Below, one piece after another: positions 51,569 through 55,618 of a DNA stretch of 55,618 bases (positions are counted from its first letter, which is position 1; each line of letters begins with the position of its first letter). This DNA is from Micromonospora alfalfae (GTDB lineage: Bacteria; Actinomycetota; Actinomycetes; Mycobacteriales; Micromonosporaceae). Where the stretch lies: the NCBI RefSeq assembly GCF_022230925.1, contig NZ_JAKKFH010000042.1, positions 1-55,618 on the forward strand, in the 5' to 3' direction. The notes under the pieces are model-generated. The model saw only the letters and a program-made list of their open reading frames with translations. It had not been told where the DNA came from and did not search any database. The position numbers were made by a program, and so were the translations under genes.

Positions 51569-53845
51569 TCAACGTAGGTAGATGTCCGGCGTCGGTGGGG
51601 TGCCCATTCCGTTGCCGATGAAGAACCCCGGGTGCGGCGGCTGGTTGTAGGCGGTGTTCTGCCACGCGATCGCCACCCGATACTGCGGATCGTGCATCAG
51701 GGTGTAGATCCGGGTGCTGGTCGGCGTGGGTGTGCTGTAGATGCGCAGCGCCCGACTGTCGGTGGTCCGCCAGATCACCTCCTCGCGCCAGTCGCCCAGG
51801 AAGTCGCCGGAGAGCGCCGGCGTCGACTTGGTGCCGTTGTTGGACGCCACACCGCTGCCGTCGAGCAGCCGGGTCTCACCACCGGTGCCGTACTTGTCGA
51901 TCTTCGTGCCGTCGAGCAGTTCCCGCAGCGGGTCGCCGTCCCACCAGGCGAGGAAGTTGGCCGAGGACGGCTTGCGTCCGACGTTCTGCCCCCTGGTGTT
52001 CGCCAGTCCGGCGACCGCTGACGACCACGACTCCGCGCCAGGGCTGCCCGCCCAGATGTCCGCGGAGACGCCCCGGCCGTTGTCGCCGGACGCCGGCGTG
52101 GACCAGAGGACCTGGCCGGTCCGGGCGTCGGCGAAATAGGAGCTGGGCTTGCTGCCGTCCTCGTCGACCTTGAACACCTCCAGGCCGGCGCGGCCCGGGT
52201 CCAGGTCCCCGACGTGCATGGCGTCGCCGTGGCCGTTGCCGGTCGAGTGCAGCAGCCGGCCGTTGTCGTCGATGGTGGCGGCCCCGTACACGATCTCCTG
52301 GCGACCGTCGGCGTCGACGTCGGCGACGGAGAGCTGGTGGTTGCCCTGACCAGCGGCGGCGCCGTTGCCGGAGGAGTTCGAGTCGAACGTCCAGCGCTTG
52401 GTCAGCGTGCCGTTGCGGAAGTCCCAGGCCGCGATCACCGCGCGGGTGTAGTAACCCCGGGCCATGATCAGCGAGGGGCGTTGTCCGTCCAGGTACGCGG
52501 TGCCGGCGAGGAACCGGTCCACCCGGTTGCCGTACGAGTCACCCCAGGACGACACGGTGCCGCGCGGCGGGTCGTAGTTGACTGTGGAGGCGATCGCACC
52601 GGTCTGCCCGTTGAACATGGTCAGGTACTCCGGACCGGACAGCACGTAGCCGCTGGAGTTGCGGTAGTCCGCCGACGACGAGCCGATCAGCTGACCGGTG
52701 CCGGAGCGGGTGCCGTCGGCGGTCTTCATGGCCACCTCGGCGCGGCCGTCGCCGTCGTAGTCGTACACCTGGAACTGGGTGTAGTGGGCGCCGGCCCGGA
52801 TGTTGCGGCCCAGGTCGATCCGCCACAACCGGGTGCCGGTGAGTGTGTAGGCGTCGACGTAGACGTTGCCGGTGTAGCCGGACTGGGAGTTGTCCTTGGC
52901 GTTCGACGGCTCCCACTTGAGCACGATCTCGTAGCTGCCGTCGCCGTTGAGGTCACCGACCGAGGCGTCGCTCGCGCTGTACGAGTAGCTCTCGCCACTC
53001 GGGGTGCTGCCCCCGGCAGGGACCTGCAACGGCACGTCCAGGTAACCCGCGCCGAACTGCAACGCCGGCGGTGACGCCGCCTGCTCGGCGCCGCCCACCA
53101 CGGCCCGCACGGTGTACGCCGAGCCGGCCGCCGCGCCGCTGTCGAGGTAGTTGGTGGCACCGGTGATCGGACTGGCGTTGACCTTGGTGGAACCCCGGTA
53201 GAGGTTGAACGACACCCCTGAGGTCTCAGTGCCGAGCAGCCGCCAGGAGACCAGGTTGCCACTGCCGGAGCGGACGCTGACCAGCCCCCGGTCCAGCTTC
53301 TCCATCTGCAACACCCCGGCCGACGGCGGAGGCGTGGTCGGGGGTGGGGTGGTCGGCGGTGGGGTGGTCGGGGGTGGGGTCGTCGGGGGTGGGGTCGTCG
53401 GCGGTGGGGTCGTCGGCTCGTCGGTGGGTGGGGCGCCGGTGCAGGTGGTGCCGTTGAGCGCGAAGCTGGCCGGCACCGGGTTGCTGCCGGTCCACGAACC
53501 GTTGAAGCCGAACGAGGCGCTGCCGTTCGTGGCGATGGCGGTGTTGTGGTCGACGTTGCGCGCTGTCACCTGGGCGCCGGACTGGGTGACGGCGGCGTTC
53601 CACGCCTGGGTGACCTGCTGGCCCGCGGCGTACGACCAGGTGACGGCCCACCCGTTGACCGGGTCGCCGAGGTTGGTGACTGTGACGTTGGCGCCGAAGC
53701 CGCCCTGCCACTGGTTGGTGATCTGATAGTCGATCCGGCAGCCGACGGCGGCGGCCGAGGCGACGACCGTGCCGAGGGTGCCGGCCACGACTGTGGCCGC
53801 CGTCGTGGCGGCGAGCAGGATCAGCCGATGTCTGGACGGGTGCAT
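51569..53845 (-). CDS. Secreted rhamnogalacturonan lyase (PL11) with N-terminal CBM2
   Basis: A 758-residue exported pectin-degrading enzyme. A signal peptide (about 1-32, ending VVASAAA) is followed by a CBM2 carbohydrate-binding module (about 35-135: CRIDYQITNQWQGGF, WAVTWSYAAGQ). Then comes a Thr-Pro linker of five-residue repeats, and the PL11 domain (about 170-758) with DLNGDGSYEIVLKW, DYDGDGRAEVAMKTADG, GNHQLSVADVDADG and GDFLGDWREEVIWR. PL11 enzymes cleave the rhamnogalacturonan I backbone by elimination using calcium. GGAGG lies six bases before the ATG at 53845. Confidence 0.95.
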   Translation of the reverse strand: MHPSRHRLILLAATTAATVVAGTLGTVVASAAAVGCRIDYQITNQWQGGFGANVTVTNLGDPVNGWAVTWSYAAGQQVTQAWNAAVTQSGAQVTARNVDHNTAIATNGSASFGFNGSWTGSNPVPASFALNGTTCTGAPPTDEPTTPPPTTPPPTTPPPTTPPPTTPPPTTPPPSAGVLQMEKLDRGLVSVRSGSGNLVSWRLLGTETSGVSFNLYRGSTKVNASPITGATNYLDSGAAAGSAYTVRAVVGGAEQAASPPALQFGAGYLDVPLQVPAGGSTPSGESYSYSASDASVGDLNGDGSYEIVLKWEPSNAKDNSQSGYTGNVYVDAYTLTGTRLWRIDLGRNIRAGAHYTQFQVYDYDGDGRAEVAMKTADGTRSGTGQLIGSSSADYRNSSGYVLSGPEYLTMFNGQTGAIASTVNYDPPRGTVSSWGDSYGNRVDRFLAGTAYLDGQRPSLIMARGYYTRAVIAAWDFRNGTLTKRWTFDSNSSGNGAAAGQGNHQLSVADVDADGRQEIVYGAATIDDNGRLLHSTGNGHGDAMHVGDLDPGRAGLEVFKVDEDGSKPSSYFADARTGQVLWSTPASGDNGRGVSADIWAGSPGAESWSSAVAGLANTRGQNVGRKPSSANFLAWWDGDPLRELLDGTKIDKYGTGGETRLLDGSGVASNNGTKSTPALSGDFLGDWREEVIWRTTDSRALRIYSTPTPTSTRIYTLMHDPQYRVAIAWQNTAYNQPPHPGFFIGNGMGTPPTPDIYLR
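53331..53417. repeat. 15-bp tandem repeats encoding the Thr-Pro linker
   Basis: About six 15-base units (type GGGGTGGTCGGCGGT on the plus strand) encode TTPPP repeats between CBM2 and PL11. The plus strand is G-rich with repeated GGGG runs, so length changes and quadruplex formation are possible. Confidence 0.85.
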
Positions 53846-53998
53846 GCACTGCCTCCGGGATCCGGTGATGATCGCTACGACCCACCGGCCCTGCCCGGGA
53901 AGCACAGTGGACCGACCCCACCGCGACGGCGGTGGACGGCGATCTGATCGGGGTGAAACGCCCTGGAACTCACGGATCCGACTCACCGCGCATCGTAA

Positions 53999-54012
53999 GG
54001 CAAGCGCTTTCC
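53999..54012. promoter_or_regulatory. LacI-type operator between lyase and decarboxylase genes
   Basis: GGCAAGCGCTTTCC has a perfect eight-base core AAGCGCTT and near-symmetric flanks. This matches the LacI/GalR-type operators common upstream of actinobacterial polysaccharide-degrading enzymes. It lies about 155 bp upstream of the lyase start and 60 bp upstream of the decarboxylase start. No LacI gene is in the window. Confidence 0.6.
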
Positions 54013-54071
54013 GGTCCGCAACATCGACCATCATCGCTTGACTGCGGGTACCACCCTTGCCTCGGTGATCG

Positions 54072-55532
54072 ATGCCTGATCAACTCGTTCAGATGAGCGC
54101 TCACCACATGGACCCCACCGAATTCCGTCGCGCCGGCCACGCCGTCGTCGACTGGATCGCCGACTACTGGGCGACAGTGGAGCAACGCCCGGTCGCCCCG
54201 GCCGACCCCCCGGGCACGGTGGCCGCCGCCCTGCCCAGCGAACCCCCCACCACCGGCGGCGAACCGGTCGAGGCGATCCTCGCCGACCTGGACTCGATCG
54301 TCGTACCGGGGCTGACCCACTGGCAGCACCCGGGCTTCTTCGGCTACTTCCCCGGCAACACCTCCGGCCCGAGCGTGCTCGGCGACCTGGTCAGCTCCGG
54401 GCTCGGCGTCCAGGGCATGCTCTGGGCCTCCAGCCCCGCCTGCACCGAGCTGGAGACGGTGATGATGGACTGGCTGGCCCACCTGCTGGACCTGCCACCG
54501 CGGTTCCGCTCGACCAGCACCGGCGGTGGGGTCATCCAGGACTCGGCCTCCTCGGCGACGCTCGTGGCCACCCTGACCGCACTGCAACGGGCCAGCGGCG
54601 GCCGCTGGCGGCACACCGGCATCGACCGGCGTTACCGCGCCTACACCTCCGTGCACGGGCACTCGTCCATCGAGAAGGCGGTACGGATCGCCGGGCTGGG
54701 CAGCGACGGAATCCGGTCGATCGAGGTGGACCCGGACACCCAGGCGATGCTGCCGGACGCCCTGCGGGCCGCCATCGAGGCCGACCTGGCCGCCGGTGAC
54801 GTGCCGGCCATCGTGGTGGCAACCATCGGCACCACCTCCACCACCGCCGTCGACCCGCTGCCGGAGATCGGGGCCATCTGCGCCGAGTACGGGATCTGGC
54901 TGCACGTGGACGCCGCGTACGCGGGCTCCGCCGCCGTCTGCCCCGAACTCCGGTGGACGCACGCCGGCCTGGAGTACGCCGACTCCTACTGCTTCGACCC
55001 GCACAAGTGGCTGCTCACCGGCTTCGACTGCGACGCGTTCTGGGTGGCCGACCGGGCCGAACTGATCGAGGCGCTGACCGTACTGCCGGAGTTCCTGCGC
55101 AACGCGGCCTCCGAATCCGGTGCGGTGATCGACTACCGGGACTGGCAGGTGCCACTGGGCCGGCGGTTCCGGTCCCTCAAGCTGTGGTTCGTGCTGCGCT
55201 GGTACGGCGCCGAAGGGCTACGGGCGCACATCCGCTCCGGGGTGGCGCTGGCCGAACGGTTCGCCGAGCGGGTCCGCGCCGACGACCGGTTCGAGTTGGC
55301 CGCGGCGCACCCGTTCTCACTGGTCTGCTTCCGACTGCGCGCCGACGACGACACCAACGCGGCGTTGCTGGCCTCGGTGAACGCCACCGGGCGGGTGCAC
55401 CTCACGCACACCCGGGTCGACGGCCGCTACACGCTGCGGCTGGCGGTCGGATCACCCCAGACCACCGAAGCGCACACCGACGAAGCCTGGACCCTGCTCT
55501 CCGATGCGGCCACCACACTGCTCACCCCCTGA
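54072..55532 (+). CDS. Aromatic L-amino-acid decarboxylase-like PLP enzyme
   Basis: A 486-residue group II PLP decarboxylase. The lysine is Lys312 in DPHKW (309-313). Other signatures are HWQHPGFFGYFPGNTS (83-98), YTSVHGHSSIEKA with the ring-stacking His197, and HVDAAYAG with Asp280. The family decarboxylates DOPA, tryptophan, tyrosine or phenylalanine; the exact substrate is not readable. The ATG at 54072 is given; ATGs at 54093 and 54108 are also in frame and none has a clear ribosome binding site. It is divergent from the pectin lyase. Confidence 0.92.
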   Translation: MPDQLVQMSAHHMDPTEFRRAGHAVVDWIADYWATVEQRPVAPADPPGTVAAALPSEPPTTGGEPVEAILADLDSIVVPGLTHWQHPGFFGYFPGNTSGPSVLGDLVSSGLGVQGMLWASSPACTELETVMMDWLAHLLDLPPRFRSTSTGGGVIQDSASSATLVATLTALQRASGGRWRHTGIDRRYRAYTSVHGHSSIEKAVRIAGLGSDGIRSIEVDPDTQAMLPDALRAAIEADLAAGDVPAIVVATIGTTSTTAVDPLPEIGAICAEYGIWLHVDAAYAGSAAVCPELRWTHAGLEYADSYCFDPHKWLLTGFDCDAFWVADRAELIEALTVLPEFLRNAASESGAVIDYRDWQVPLGRRFRSLKLWFVLRWYGAEGLRAHIRSGVALAERFAERVRADDRFELAAAHPFSLVCFRLRADDDTNAALLASVNATGRVHLTHTRVDGRYTLRLAVGSPQTTEAHTDEAWTLLSDAATTLLTP

Positions 55533-55585
55533 CCCGCCGCCGCCCCGCCGTTCCACGCCCCGTTCCCCCGTTTCTCCGCGCTCCC

Positions 55586-55615
55586 GGTCCCTCGCGCCCC
55601 GGGTCCCTCGCGCCC
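55586..55615. repeat. 14-bp direct repeat at the window end
   Basis: GGTCCCTCGCGCCC occurs at 55586-55599 and 55602-55615, a 16-bp period that may continue past the window. The sequence is non-coding. Confidence 0.7.
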
Positions 55616-55618
55616 TCG

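Overview
The window is about 55.6 kb of high-GC DNA with strong G/C bias at third codon positions, frequent GTG and TTG starts, and dense genes. The family content is that of a Gram-positive actinomycete: a CoaE-GrpB fusion, a proofreading-deficient PolA, an ANTAR response regulator, a DUF5753 XRE regulator, MMPL with MarR, and rpsA, coaE and uvrB close together. The mix fits Micromonosporaceae (for example Micromonospora) best. That placement is an inference from gene content, not a search. No CRISPR array, insertion sequence, prophage or biosynthetic gene cluster was seen. Most of it reads as chromosomal core with scattered accessory genes.

Layout. 1-11.8 kb: a small DedA protein, a protein-lysine methyltransferase-like enzyme, a cold shock protein, an ArsR-MFS pair under a triple operator-like repeat, a phage-type M15-like protein, a MarR-CocE hydrolase operon divergent from an MMPL exporter, a lytic transglycosylase lipoprotein, and a DedA-PAP2 fusion whose PAP2 catalytic residues are gone. 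11.8-24.4 kb: typA, a cytosolic class A beta-lactamase-like protein, a YhhN protein, a tyrosine phosphatase, a two-gene murein-peptide recycling operon (dipeptide epimerase and NlpC/P60 peptidase), terC behind a yybP-ykoY manganese riboswitch, pnuC-nadR for nicotinamide riboside salvage, a monooxygenase-fold protein, a DUF5753 XRE regulator, and an AraC-VOC pair. 24.4-37.1 kb: uvrB, an unrecognised membrane-anchored protein with a duplicated outer domain, coaE, rpsA, a methyltransferase, Uma2, an overlapping HVA1/DUF3140 pair, a 25-bp perfect inverted repeat, and polA.

37.1-46.9 kb is one long leftward block of amino-acid transport. It holds a branched-chain amino-acid ABC transporter (SBP-H-M-G-F), with a T-tailed hairpin between the binding protein and livH. 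A second, polar amino-acid ABC transporter (SBP-permease-ATPase) follows only 37 bp after livF. Upstream are a propeller-like lipoprotein and an ANTAR regulator of the PdtaR type. 46.9-55.6 kb: tRNA-Leu(CAA) immediately followed by a lone LAGLIDADG protein, an NAD(P)-binding epimerase-like protein, a methionine gamma-lyase-type enzyme divergent from an Lrp regulator, a luciferase-like oxidoreductase, a secreted CBM2-rhamnogalacturonan lyase divergent from an aromatic amino-acid decarboxylase, and a LacI-type operator between those last two.

The points most worth a second look are the triple 14-bp operator array at the ArsR-MFS promoter, the dead PAP2 domain fused to DedA, the unrecognised two-repeat membrane protein with in-frame 36-bp tandem repeats, the tRNA-adjacent LAGLIDADG gene, the 25-bp inverted repeat beside polA, and the head-to-tail transporter block. 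No clearly new multi-gene system was found.
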